Shown here one piece after another: positions 17,498 through 29,287 of a stretch of DNA of 64,000 bases. Within the stretch, counting starts at the first letter, position 1. Each line of letters begins with the position of its first letter. The notes under the pieces are model-generated. The model was not told where the DNA came from, did not search any database, and saw only the letters and a program-made list of their open reading frames with translations. The translations under genes and the position numbers were made by a program. Origin of the DNA: Treponema_I sp045616125 (GTDB taxonomy: Bacteria > Spirochaetota > Spirochaetia > Treponematales > Treponemataceae). The DNA lies in assembly GCA_045616125.1 (NCBI GenBank), contig JAZLGC010000012.1, forward strand, positions 42,375-106,374, in the 5' to 3' direction.

Positions 17498-17929
17498 ATG
17501 GCAAAGAAAAAGATTACTGCAGTCATCAAACTTCAGTGCCCGGCAGGGAAAGCAACTCCTGCTCCGCCAGTAGGTCCAGCTCTGGGTCCACACGGTGTAA
17601 GCGCTCCACAGTTTGTACAGCAGTTCAATGACCGCACCAAATCTATGGAACCGGGACTCGTAATCCCAGTAATCATCACTGTTTTCCAGGACAAAACATT
17701 TACTTTCGTTCTGAAAACCCCACCAGCAGCAGTTCTTATCAAGAAAGCATGTGGCCTCCAGAAAGGTTCAGGAAACTCAATCCTGAACAAAGTAGGAACC
17801 CTGTCAAAAGCTCAGCTTGAAGAAATTGCTAAAACCAAAATGCCTGATATCAATGCAAACGACATTGAAGCAGCCAAAAAAATCATCGCCGGTACTGCAC
17901 GCAGTATGGGTGTAGAGGTGGAGCAGTAA
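17498..17929 (+). CDS. rplK: Ribosomal protein L11
   Basis: L11 binds the GTPase-associated region of 23S rRNA. The 143-residue protein shows CPAGKATPAPPVGPALG at the N-terminus and KMPDINANDIEAAKKIIAGTARSMGV at the C-terminus, spread over the usual two domains. AAGGAG is 7 nt before the ATG. One base separates its stop from rplA. Confidence 0.98.
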   Translation: MAKKKITAVIKLQCPAGKATPAPPVGPALGPHGVSAPQFVQQFNDRTKSMEPGLVIPVIITVFQDKTFTFVLKTPPAAVLIKKACGLQKGSGNSILNKVGTLSKAQLEEIAKTKMPDINANDIEAAKKIIAGTARSMGVEVEQ

Positions 17930-17930
17930 T

Positions 17931-18611
17931 ATGAAGCACGGAAAGAAATATCTGGAATCACTGAAAAAGTATGACGCTTCTGCTTCATATGATGTTGTGA
18001 AAGCTTGTGAAATCGTTAAAGAAGTAAAATTTGCTAACTTTGACGAAACTGTAGAAGCTCACATGAGCCTGAGACTGGGAAAGAACCAGACCGTTCGCGA
18101 TACTCTCGTATTCCCAAACCAGTTCAAAGGTGAAAAGAAAGTTCTGGTATTCTGTAAAGAAGACAGAATCAAGGAAGCTCTGGATGCAGGTGCTGCATTC
18201 GCTGGTGCTTCTGAGTACATCGACAAAGTTAAGGGCGGATGGCTCGACTTTGACGTTGCAGTTGCAACTCCTGACATGATGAAAGACGTTGGACGTCTTG
18301 GTATGGTTCTGGGTCGCAAAGGTCTTATGCCTAACCCAAAAACCGGTACTGTTACCAACGATATCGTAGCCGCTATCAACGAACTGAAAAAAGGTCGTGT
18401 TGAATACCGTGCTGACAAACAGGGAAATGTTCACATTGCAGTTGGTAAGACTTCAATGGAACCTGCAAAAGTTGCAGAAAACGTACAGACCCTCATTAAC
18501 GAAATTATTCGTAAGAAACCAAGCGATGCTAAAGGTGACTATGTTCAGTCAGTTTCAGTAAGCTCAACAATGGGTCCTGGCGTTTGGGTAGACTATAAGG
18601 AAGGAGAATAA
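17931..18611 (+). CDS. rplA: Ribosomal protein L1
   Basis: L1 forms the mobile L1 stalk and in many bacteria represses its own operon. The 226-residue protein has the family segments GRLGMVLGRKGLMPNPKTGTV and KPSDAKGDYVQSVSVSSTMGPGV, at normal length. The start follows the rplK stop by one base, with GAGGTGGAG just upstream, so translation is probably coupled. Confidence 0.98.
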   Translation: MKHGKKYLESLKKYDASASYDVVKACEIVKEVKFANFDETVEAHMSLRLGKNQTVRDTLVFPNQFKGEKKVLVFCKEDRIKEALDAGAAFAGASEYIDKVKGGWLDFDVAVATPDMMKDVGRLGMVLGRKGLMPNPKTGTVTNDIVAAINELKKGRVEYRADKQGNVHIAVGKTSMEPAKVAENVQTLINEIIRKKPSDAKGDYVQSVSVSSTMGPGVWVDYKEGE

Positions 18612-18613
18612 GA

Positions 18614-19159
18614 ATGGCTATTAGAGCAAAAAAACTCCAGCCTGCAAAAGTAGAAGCTATTGCAGAAGTTAAAACTGTCCTTGAAGGCTACGAAAACTAC
18701 ATTTTTACCAATTACCGCGGACTCACCGTTGAACAGATTTCATCTCTGCGTGACAAACTTCGTCCACTCAACAGTGAATACAAAGTAATCAAGAACAATT
18801 TTGCTAAAGTTGCTTTCGAAGAAATGAAAGTAGAAAACGTAGCAGATTTTCTTGCTGGCCCAACCGCTATTGCTCTGGCTGGTGACGAATCAAACGAAGT
18901 TGCAAAAGTTCTGTTTGAATTTGCAAAAGACTGTCCTGCCCTGGAAGTAAAAGGTGCTTTGGTTGATAAAGAAGTATATGATACTGCTAAAATCGAAGCA
19001 TTCTCAAAACTCCCTGGAAAGAAACAGCTGATCGCTATGATTATGTCTACCATCAATGCACCTGTACAGAAAGTTGCAGCTACATTGCAGGCATATGTGG
19101 AGAAAAAACAGGCAGAAGGTGGAGATGCACCTGCCGCAGAAGCTCCTGCAGCAGAATAA
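18614..19159 (+). CDS. rplJ: Ribosomal protein L10
   Basis: L10 anchors L12 dimers at the ribosomal stalk. The 181-residue protein starts MAIRAKKLQPAKVEAIAEVK and has NYRGLTVEQISSLRDKLR in the rRNA-binding domain; the C-terminal helix that binds L12 is followed by an Ala/Glu/Pro-rich end. AAGGAG precedes the ATG and only 2 bases separate it from rplA, so the usual L10 leader site cannot lie upstream here. Confidence 0.97.
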   Translation: MAIRAKKLQPAKVEAIAEVKTVLEGYENYIFTNYRGLTVEQISSLRDKLRPLNSEYKVIKNNFAKVAFEEMKVENVADFLAGPTAIALAGDESNEVAKVLFEFAKDCPALEVKGALVDKEVYDTAKIEAFSKLPGKKQLIAMIMSTINAPVQKVAATLQAYVEKKQAEGGDAPAAEAPAAE

Positions 19160-19172
19160 TTCCACTATTCAC

Positions 19173-19246
19173 AACACGTCAGGCTTCATAGCTGTCGTCC
19201 TGTCGTGTTAAATAAGCTGAAATTCCGTCTTGTGACGGCAATCAGC
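19173..19246 (+). promoter_or_regulatory. Two hairpins between rplJ and rplL
   Basis: AACACG-T-CAGG (19173-19183) pairs with CCTG-T-CGTGTT (19199-19209), one internal T-T mismatch. The next pairs GCTGA (19216-19220) with TCAGC (19242-19246), enclosing CCGTC/GACGG. They fill the 117-bp gap and end 30 bp before the rplL ATG. Neither has a T tract. Roles could be processing, control of the L12 excess, or L10 binding. Confidence 0.6.
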
Positions 19247-19276
19247 GAAACAACTAATTATTAAGGAGAAGGTAAT

Positions 19277-19657
19277 ATGGCAGCTCTCACTACAGATCAG
19301 ATTCTCGATGCAATCGCATCAATGACAGTACTCGAAGCTTCTGAGCTCGTAAAAGCAATGGAAGAAAAATTCGGTGTAACCGCAGCAGCTCCAGTAATGG
19401 TAGCAGGTGCAGGTGCAGCTCCAGCTGCAGCAGCTGAAGAACAGACTGAATTCAACGTATCTCTGGAAGCAGCTGATGCTTCTAAGAAAATTGCTGTTAT
19501 TAAAGCAGTTCGTGAAGTTACCGGTCTGGGTCTTAAAGAAGCAAAAGACCTGGTTGAAGGTGCTCCAAAAATGCTCAAAGAAGCAGTTTCTAAAGAAGAA
19601 GCAGCAAAAATCAAAGAAACCGTTGAAGCAGCTGGTGGTACTGTTAAGATTGCATAA
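19277..19657 (+). CDS. rplL: Ribosomal protein L7/L12
   Basis: L12 forms the flexible stalk that recruits translation GTPases and is present in several copies per ribosome. The 126-residue protein has the N-terminal dimerisation helices, an Ala-rich hinge (residues ~40-55) and the C-terminal domain with GLGLKEAKDLVEGAPKMLKE. AAGGAGAAGG lies just upstream of the ATG, an unusually full ribosome binding site that suits its high copy number. Confidence 0.98.
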   Translation: MAALTTDQILDAIASMTVLEASELVKAMEEKFGVTAAAPVMVAGAGAAPAAAAEEQTEFNVSLEAADASKKIAVIKAVREVTGLGLKEAKDLVEGAPKMLKEAVSKEEAAKIKETVEAAGGTVKIA

Positions 19658-19674
19658 TTGCATCTTTAGTACGA

Positions 19675-19770
19675 GTGGAATAGGATTTACTCCTTTTCCA
19701 CAAACTGCAGAAAATCTAGTCTCTTAGATTGATGTTTTTCAAGCTACCAGAATACGTATATTCTGGTAGC
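19675..19770 (+). promoter_or_regulatory. Two inverted repeats between rplL and rpoB
   Basis: The first pairs GTGGAA.AGGA with TCCT.TTCCAC (19675-19701). The second is a perfect 12-bp stem, GCTACCAGAATA (19743-19754) with TATTCTGGTAGC (19759-19770) and a CGTA loop. No T run follows either. In E. coli this gap holds a partial attenuator and an RNase III site that set the ratio of L12 to RNA polymerase; the position and perfect helix suggest the same here. Confidence 0.6.
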
Positions 19771-19845
19771 TATACGTGTTTATAGCAAAAAAGCGTGATA
19801 AACCCGTTTATCAGTGCTTTTCATAATTGTCTAAAGGGGTATTTG

Positions 19846-22800
19846 ATGTTCGCAAAAAGCCGGACCGTAAATCGTCAGTATATCGGTAAAAATATCCAGA
19901 ACTTCATGGAGCTGCCAGATCTTATTGATATTCAGCTCTCTTCTTATGAAAGCTTCCTGCAGAAAGATAAGCTCGAAAAGGGCGAACCACTTGCAATGCA
20001 GGGTCTCGAGGAAGTTTTTCACTCAGCATTCCCAATTGAAAGCCCTAATGGGGATATGCTTCTTGAATATGAATATTATACACTCGACTATGAAAATATA
20101 AAATTCGGGGAACAGGAATGTAAACAGAAAGGTATTACGTACAGTGTTCCTCTCAAAGCCCAGATTAACCTGATTTTCCAGCAGACAGGTGAAATCCGCC
20201 AGAAAGAAATCTACATGGGTGATATCCCTCTGATGACTGATCGTGGAACCTTCATCATCAACGGTGCAGAACGCGTTGTTGTTTCACAGATTCATCGTTC
20301 TCCTGGTGTAATCTTCAGCCATGAAAAAGGCGTTTATTCAAGCCGTATTATTCCTTACCGCGGATCATGGCTCGAATTTGAGATTGATCCTAAAAAAGAG
20401 TTAATTTACGCTAAAATTGACCGTAAGAAGCGTATTCTGGGAACAATTTTCCTTCGTGCCCTTGGTTACAGCACCCGTGAAGAAATTATTCGTGCTTTCT
20501 ATCAGGTAGAAAAAACTACTCTTGAAAACACTCATGAATTTAAAGATTCTCTTGTTGGTAAAGTACTGGCAGAGGCTGTATACATCACCGATGAAGCAGG
20601 CGAGAGTAAAAAACTGTTCAAAGCAGGTTCTCGCCTCCACCAGCATGATATTGATGACCTTTTTGCTCATGAAGAAGTAAAAGAAATTACTCTCATCAAA
20701 TTTGATACCCGTACAAATCCTGATGATCCTACTCAGGTTAACGAATCTCTTGATTCAGAAATCATCATCAACTGTTTCGAAAAAGAAGAAATTCGTTTTA
20801 CCAAAGAAGGTGCAGAATCTGATGAACCAACCAAAGAAGATGCTTTGGCTGCTGTATACTCAGTTCTTATGCCTGGTGAACCTATTACTATTGAACAGGC
20901 TGAAAAAGATCTTACCAGCATGTTCTTCTCTCTGCGACGGTATGACCTGGGACGTGTAGGACGTTACAAACTGAACAAAAAATTCAGTTACAAGGAACCT
21001 ATAGAAGAACACACACTGGTTAAAGAAGATATTATTGCGACTATGAAATTCTTTACCAATGTGTATATTGGTGAAGAAACCATCGATGATATCGATCATA
21101 TGGGCAATCGTCGTGTACGCTCAGTTGGTGAATCCCTTACCAATATCCTGAAGACTGCCTTCAACCGCATGGAACGCATTGCAAAAGAACGTATGGGTCT
21201 TAAAGAAACAGATACTATGAAACCTCAGGATCTGATTTCAATTAAACCTATTGTTGCTGCACTGAAAGAATTCTTCGGTTCAAGTACTCTGTCTCAGTTC
21301 ATGGATCAGATTAACCCACTTGCTGAACTTACCCACAAACGTCGTCTGTCTGCGTTGGGCCCTGGTGGTCTTTCCCGTGACCGTGCTGGATTCGAAGTTC
21401 GTGATGTTCACTACACTCATTATGGTCGTATGTGTCCTATTGAAACTCCTGAAGGTCCAAACATTGGTCTTATCGTTTCACTGGCAATTTATACCCGTGT
21501 TAATGAATATGGCTTCCTGGAAGCACCATACCGCAAGATTGAAAATGGTAAGGCAACCCAGCAGGTTGATTACCTGACTGCTATTGATGAAGATAAGTAT
21601 TACATCGGACAGGCATCTGCCCAGATGGATAAAGACGGTAACTTCATTGACAGCACTCTTGCATGTCGTCGCTACGGTGATTACTCTTCACGTGCTCCTC
21701 AGGACGTTCAGTACATGGACGTTTCTCCAAAACAGGTTATTTCTGTTTCAGCTTCGCTGATTCCATTCCTGGAACATGACGATGCTAACCGTGCACTGAT
21801 GGGTTGTAACATGCAGCGTCAGGCAGTACCTCTTCTTTTCCCGGAACCACCTATCGTTGGTACCGGTATGGAACGCAAATGTGCTTATGACTCTGGTGTT
21901 CTTGTAAAAGCTAAGAAACCAGGTGAAGTAGTACATGTAACTTCTGAAGAAGTTCGTGTTCAGAATGAAGAACAGAAGAAAACCGGTGAATATGATTCAT
22001 ATCCATTACTGAAATACCAGCGCACCAACCAGGATACCTGTTATCATCAGCGTCCTGTTGTTGAAGTTGGTCAGAAAGTTGAAAAAGGTACCGTTCTTGC
22101 TGATGGTCCAGCTACTTTCAACGGTGAACTTGCTCTTGGTCGCAACATTCTTGTTGGATTTGTGCCGTGGAATGGTTACAACTACGAAGACGCCGTACTT
22201 ATTTCACGTCGTGTAGTAAAAGAAGATATGTATACTTCAATTCATATCAAGGAATTTACTACTGATCTTCGCGAGACTAAACTCGGTCCTGAAAAGATTA
22301 CCCGCGATATTCCTAATACTTCAGAGAAAACTCTGGACAATCTGGACTCAGAAGGTATCGTACGTATTGGTGCTAAAGTTCGCTCAGGTGATATTCTGGT
22401 TGGTAAAGTTTCTCCAAAATCAGAAACCGAGACAACTCCTGAATTCAAACTTCTGAACTCAATTTTCGGTGAGAAAGCAAAAGAAGTTCGCGATTCTTCA
22501 CTGCGTGTACCTCATGGTGTTGAAGGTACTGTCATTGATGTACAGCGTCTGCGTCGTACTGAAGGTGACGAATTGAATCCTGGCGTTGATGAAGTTGTTA
22601 AAGTTCTGATTGCGATTAAACGCAAACTTCGTGAAGGTGACAAAATGGCAGGTCGTCACGGTAACAAAGGTGTTGTTGCCCGTGTACTGCCGGAAGAAGA
22701 TATGCCATATCTCGAAGATGGTACTCCACTTGATGTATGTCTTAACCCACTGGGTGTACCTTCTCGTATGAACATTGGTCAGATTATGGAATCTGAACTT

Positions 22801-23388
22801 GGTCTGGCCGGTAAATACCTGAAAGAATGGTATGAAGCTCCAGTATTCCAGTCTCCTTCAAACGAACAGATTGAAGCAAAACTGATGGAAGCAGGATTCG
22901 ACAGAACATCAAAGGCCGTTCTTCGTGACGGACGTACTGGTGAGCCCTTCCAGAATACCGTATTCGTTGGTGTTATCTATTACCTGAAACTGCATCACCT
23001 TGTTGATGAAAAGATGCATGCACGTTCTACCGGTCCATACTCACTGGTAACTCAGCAGCCACTTGGTGGTAAGGCTCAGTTCGGTGGTCAGCGTCTTGGT
23101 GAAATGGAAGTTTGGGCACTTGAAGCATATGGTGCTGCAAATACCCTGCAGGAATTGATGACTATCAAATCGGATGATATGACTGGTCGTTCAAAGATTT
23201 ACGAGTCAATTGTTAAGGGTGAACCTTCAACAAATGCCGGTGTACCTGAATCTTTCAACGTACTTGTACAGGAACTTCGTGGACTTGCACTTGACTTCAC
23301 TATTTATGATGCCAAGGGTAAACAGATTCCTCTCACTGAACGTGATGAAGAACTGATTGCAAAAGCAAGTACAAATTCGAACTTCTAA
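19846..23388 (+). CDS. rpoB: RNA polymerase beta subunit
   Basis: The 1180-residue beta subunit carries the family landmarks: the rifampicin pocket TLSQFMDQINPLAE (from ~residue 479), THKRRLSALGPGGLSRDRAG, CPIETPEGPNIGL, GYNYEDA and GDKMAGRHGNKGVV. The start at 19846 is preferred over an upstream GTG because it begins MFAKSRTVNRQYIG, as related proteins do, with AAAGGGG upstream. Residue 502, equal to E. coli 531, is Ser. An 89-bp space with a hairpin follows before rpoC. Confidence 0.97.
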   Translation: MFAKSRTVNRQYIGKNIQNFMELPDLIDIQLSSYESFLQKDKLEKGEPLAMQGLEEVFHSAFPIESPNGDMLLEYEYYTLDYENIKFGEQECKQKGITYSVPLKAQINLIFQQTGEIRQKEIYMGDIPLMTDRGTFIINGAERVVVSQIHRSPGVIFSHEKGVYSSRIIPYRGSWLEFEIDPKKELIYAKIDRKKRILGTIFLRALGYSTREEIIRAFYQVEKTTLENTHEFKDSLVGKVLAEAVYITDEAGESKKLFKAGSRLHQHDIDDLFAHEEVKEITLIKFDTRTNPDDPTQVNESLDSEIIINCFEKEEIRFTKEGAESDEPTKEDALAAVYSVLMPGEPITIEQAEKDLTSMFFSLRRYDLGRVGRYKLNKKFSYKEPIEEHTLVKEDIIATMKFFTNVYIGEETIDDIDHMGNRRVRSVGESLTNILKTAFNRMERIAKERMGLKETDTMKPQDLISIKPIVAALKEFFGSSTLSQFMDQINPLAELTHKRRLSALGPGGLSRDRAGFEVRDVHYTHYGRMCPIETPEGPNIGLIVSLAIYTRVNEYGFLEAPYRKIENGKATQQVDYLTAIDEDKYYIGQASAQMDKDGNFIDSTLACRRYGDYSSRAPQDVQYMDVSPKQVISVSASLIPFLEHDDANRALMGCNMQRQAVPLLFPEPPIVGTGMERKCAYDSGVLVKAKKPGEVVHVTSEEVRVQNEEQKKTGEYDSYPLLKYQRTNQDTCYHQRPVVEVGQKVEKGTVLADGPATFNGELALGRNILVGFVPWNGYNYEDAVLISRRVVKEDMYTSIHIKEFTTDLRETKLGPEKITRDIPNTSEKTLDNLDSEGIVRIGAKVRSGDILVGKVSPKSETETTPEFKLLNSIFGEKAKEVRDSSLRVPHGVEGTVIDVQRLRRTEGDELNPGVDEVVKVLIAIKRKLREGDKMAGRHGNKGVVARVLPEEDMPYLEDGTPLDVCLNPLGVPSRMNIGQIMESELGLAGKYLKEWYEAPVFQSPSNEQIEAKLMEAGFDRTSKAVLRDGRTGEPFQNTVFVGVIYYLKLHHLVDEKMHARSTGPYSLVTQQPLGGKAQFGGQRLGEMEVWALEAYGAANTLQELMTIKSDDMTGRSKIYESIVKGEPSTNAGVPESFNVLVQELRGLALDFTIYDAKGKQIPLTERDEELIAKASTNSNF

Positions 23389-23399
23389 TAAGCTGATAT

Positions 23400-23424
23400 A
23401 CCAGCTGTAGAAAAAACAGCTGGT
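23400..23424 (+). promoter_or_regulatory. Hairpin between rpoB and rpoC
   Basis: ACCAGCTG and CAGCTGGT form an 8-bp perfect stem around a 9-nt A-rich loop, shortly after the rpoB stop. No T tract follows, so a processing or stabilising role is likelier than termination. A second small stem CGGTC/GACCG lies at 23443-23457. Confidence 0.45.
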
Positions 23425-23478
23425 AGTTACTTCTGATACCTGCGGTCAATACGACCGGGGTTTTAATAGGAGAATTTA

Positions 23479-27741
<4,263 letters not shown>

Positions 27742-27795
27742 TCCTTTACAGGTATAACTTGTAAGGGAAGGGTAAGAGAGCAGCCGGGTTTACTG

Positions 27796-27825
27796 TTGAC
27801 TTTAAAGAGTTAAATTTGGTAAACT
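27796..27825 (+). promoter_or_regulatory. Possible internal promoter before rpsL
   Basis: TTGACT (27796-27801) and TAAACT (27820-27825) are 18 bp apart in the 152-bp space between rpoC and rpsL. A small stem TCCGG/CCGGA follows just before the rpsL ribosome binding site. It would give the str genes expression independent of rpoBC. Confidence 0.4.
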
Positions 27826-27893
27826 CGCGCTACTGTCTTAATTTGCTAAATTATCCGGGGTGCTGACCGGAGAAAATATAGGAGTTATGGCTA

Positions 27894-28268
27894 ATGCCTA
27901 CAATTAATCAGTTAATTCGTCAGGGACGTAAGTCAGCTGCAAACAGAACCAAGTCTCCCGCGCTTGAATCTTGTCCGCAGAAACGTGGTGTTTGTACCCG
28001 TGTTATGACTGTTACCCCAAAAAAACCAAACTCAGCTCTTCGTAAAGTAGCTCGTGTTCGTCTTTCAAATGGTATTGAAGTTACCGCATACATTCCAGGT
28101 ATTGGACACAACCTGCAGGAGCACTCAGTTGTTCTGATTCGTGGTGGTCGTGTTAAGGACCTTCCTGGTGTTCGCTATCACATTATTCGTGGTACCAAGG
28201 ATACTCTGGGTGTTGAAGACCGCAAACGTGGTCGTTCTAAATATGGCGCTAAGCGTCCTAAGGCATAA
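27894..28268 (+). CDS. rpsL: Ribosomal protein S12
   Basis: S12 sits at the decoding centre. The 124-residue protein starts MPTINQLIRQGRK and includes TPKKPNSALRKVARVRLSNG and GGRVKDLPGVRYHIIRG. Lys at the streptomycin-relevant position in PKKPNS is present, as is the Lys of RVKDLPG, so no streptomycin-resistance change is visible. TAGGAG lies 9 nt before the ATG. Confidence 0.98.
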   Translation: MPTINQLIRQGRKSAANRTKSPALESCPQKRGVCTRVMTVTPKKPNSALRKVARVRLSNGIEVTAYIPGIGHNLQEHSVVLIRGGRVKDLPGVRYHIIRGTKDTLGVEDRKRGRSKYGAKRPKA

Positions 28269-28279
28269 GGAGAAGTAAG

Positions 28280-28750
28280 ATGGGAAGAAAAAATAAAAGC
28301 GTAAACCGTCCTCTGATGCCGGACTCTAAATACAACAGTGTTGTAGTTTCTAAGTTCATCTGCCGCATGATGCTGGATGGTAAAAAAGAAACTGCTACTA
28401 AAATTATCTATGAAGCAATGGATCAGCTGAAAGCAAAAACTGACAAAGATCCACTGGAAGTATTCCTGAAAGCTCTGGATAACGTAAAACCAATGGTTGA
28501 AGTAAAATCACGCCGCGTTGGTGGTGCTACTTACCAGGTTCCAATTGAAATTCGCGAAACCCGTCGTGAAGCTCTGGCAATGCGCTGGGTAATCGGTGCT
28601 GCTCGTTCAAAGAGTGGTCACGGAATGGGTGAACGTCTTGCTTCTGAACTTCTGGATGCATACAACAATACTGGTACTGCATACAAGAAAAAGGAAGATA
28701 CACACAAAATGGCAGAAGCAAACAAAGCTTTTGCTCACTACCGCTGGTAG
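28280..28750 (+). CDS. rpsG: Ribosomal protein S7
   Basis: S7 nucleates assembly of the 30S head. The 156-residue protein starts MGRKNKSVNRPLMPDSKYN and has VGGATYQVPIEIRETRREALAMRW and the C-terminal KKEDTHKMAEANKAFAHYRW, all typical. AAGGAG precedes the ATG, 11 bp after rpsL. In most bacteria fusA follows; here a terminator and then tuf follow, as in spirochaetes. Confidence 0.98.
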   Translation: MGRKNKSVNRPLMPDSKYNSVVVSKFICRMMLDGKKETATKIIYEAMDQLKAKTDKDPLEVFLKALDNVKPMVEVKSRRVGGATYQVPIEIRETRREALAMRWVIGAARSKSGHGMGERLASELLDAYNNTGTAYKKKEDTHKMAEANKAFAHYRW

Positions 28751-28760
28751 TTCAAAAAAA

Positions 28761-28789
28761 GGCATCTGCGAAGGCAGGTGCCTTTTTTT
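28761..28789 (+). terminator. Intrinsic terminator after rpsG
   Basis: GGCATCTGC and GCAGGTGCC pair over 9 bp (one G-U) with a GAAG loop, followed directly by seven T. This closes the rpsL-rpsG transcript and separates it from tuf. Confidence 0.88.
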
Positions 28790-28814
28790 ATGTATATATT
28801 TAAAAAAGAACCAC

Positions 28815-28843
28815 TTGCATATTTTTTTTAAATAAGTTATAAG
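28815..28843 (+). promoter_or_regulatory. Promoter of tuf with a long leader
   Basis: TTGCAT (28815-28820) and TATAAG (28838-28843) are 17 bp apart, just after the rpsG terminator. Transcription from about 28850 would give tuf an untranslated leader of roughly 440 nt. A second, weaker promoter-like pair, TTAGAA (29213-29218) and TATACA (29236-29241), would give a ~40-nt leader. Confidence 0.55.
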
Positions 28844-28851
28844 TAAGTGCT

Positions 28852-29175
28852 CAACAAATGTTTGTTGAAGTAGTTTCAAGACTACGGGTTCTTTAAGATT
28901 CAAGTGGGAGAAAATAAGTCTCCTGGTTTACCGTAAAAATACGTAAGTATTAGGATAAACGGCCCGTCTGGTCAAAAGACTTGTTATGGATGACAGCTAC
29001 CGTCGGTAGTTTTCATATAAAGCAGATCGATATGGGTTCTTGATTGCTTGAAACCATACCGGTCATCTACAAAGTTTTGATGGTATTAGGTGGTTTCAGA
29101 GGCAAACCGAATATGATGGTTTGTTACATGAATAATTCTTTGATTCCTACCTTAATAAAAAAGTCATCAAAACTT
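28852..29175 (+). ncRNA. Structured tuf leader or embedded non-coding RNA
   Basis: This 470-bp gap has no credible gene but a series of hairpins: CAACAA/TTGTTG (28852-28867), GTAGT/ACTAC (28870-28885), GGAGA/TCTCC (28907-28923), GTTTACC/GGATAAAC with inner AATAC/GTATT (28926-28960), AGCTACC/GGTAGTT (28995-29011) and TATGG/CCATA (29031-29058). Last comes a long stem: AAGTTTTGATG (29072-29082) with CATCAAAACTT (29165-29175), 11 bp perfect, continued by TATTAGGTGG with its near-complement CCTACCTTAATA. It matches no riboswitch, tmRNA or RNase P signature I know. Role unknown; tuf autoregulation is one possibility. Confidence 0.55.
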
Positions 29176-29287
29176 GGTTTATCACTGTGTGTGTAGTTGA
29201 ATGTACAGTTCTTTAGAACTTTGGCATTCGAAAATTATACAACACTAAAACTTTTTTACAGTGCCTTTAATCTGTAAGGAGGATCAA

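Noticed and set aside
19743..19770. Intrinsic terminator before rpoB
   Set aside because: The 12-bp helix is strong but no run of T follows it.
28986..29009. Seven-codon upstream frame in the tuf leader (MDDSYRR)
   Set aside because: No binding site, and a frame this short is expected by chance; it overlaps a hairpin that explains the sequence.
29114..29197. 27-codon frame starting ATGATG in the tuf leader
   Set aside because: No binding site, unlikely composition, and it crosses the paired arm of the long stem.
28852..29287. Remnant of fusA, or tmRNA / RNase P RNA, in the tuf gap
   Set aside because: No frame resembles EF-G, no tRNA-like ends or tag frame for tmRNA, and no RNase P core sequence is seen.
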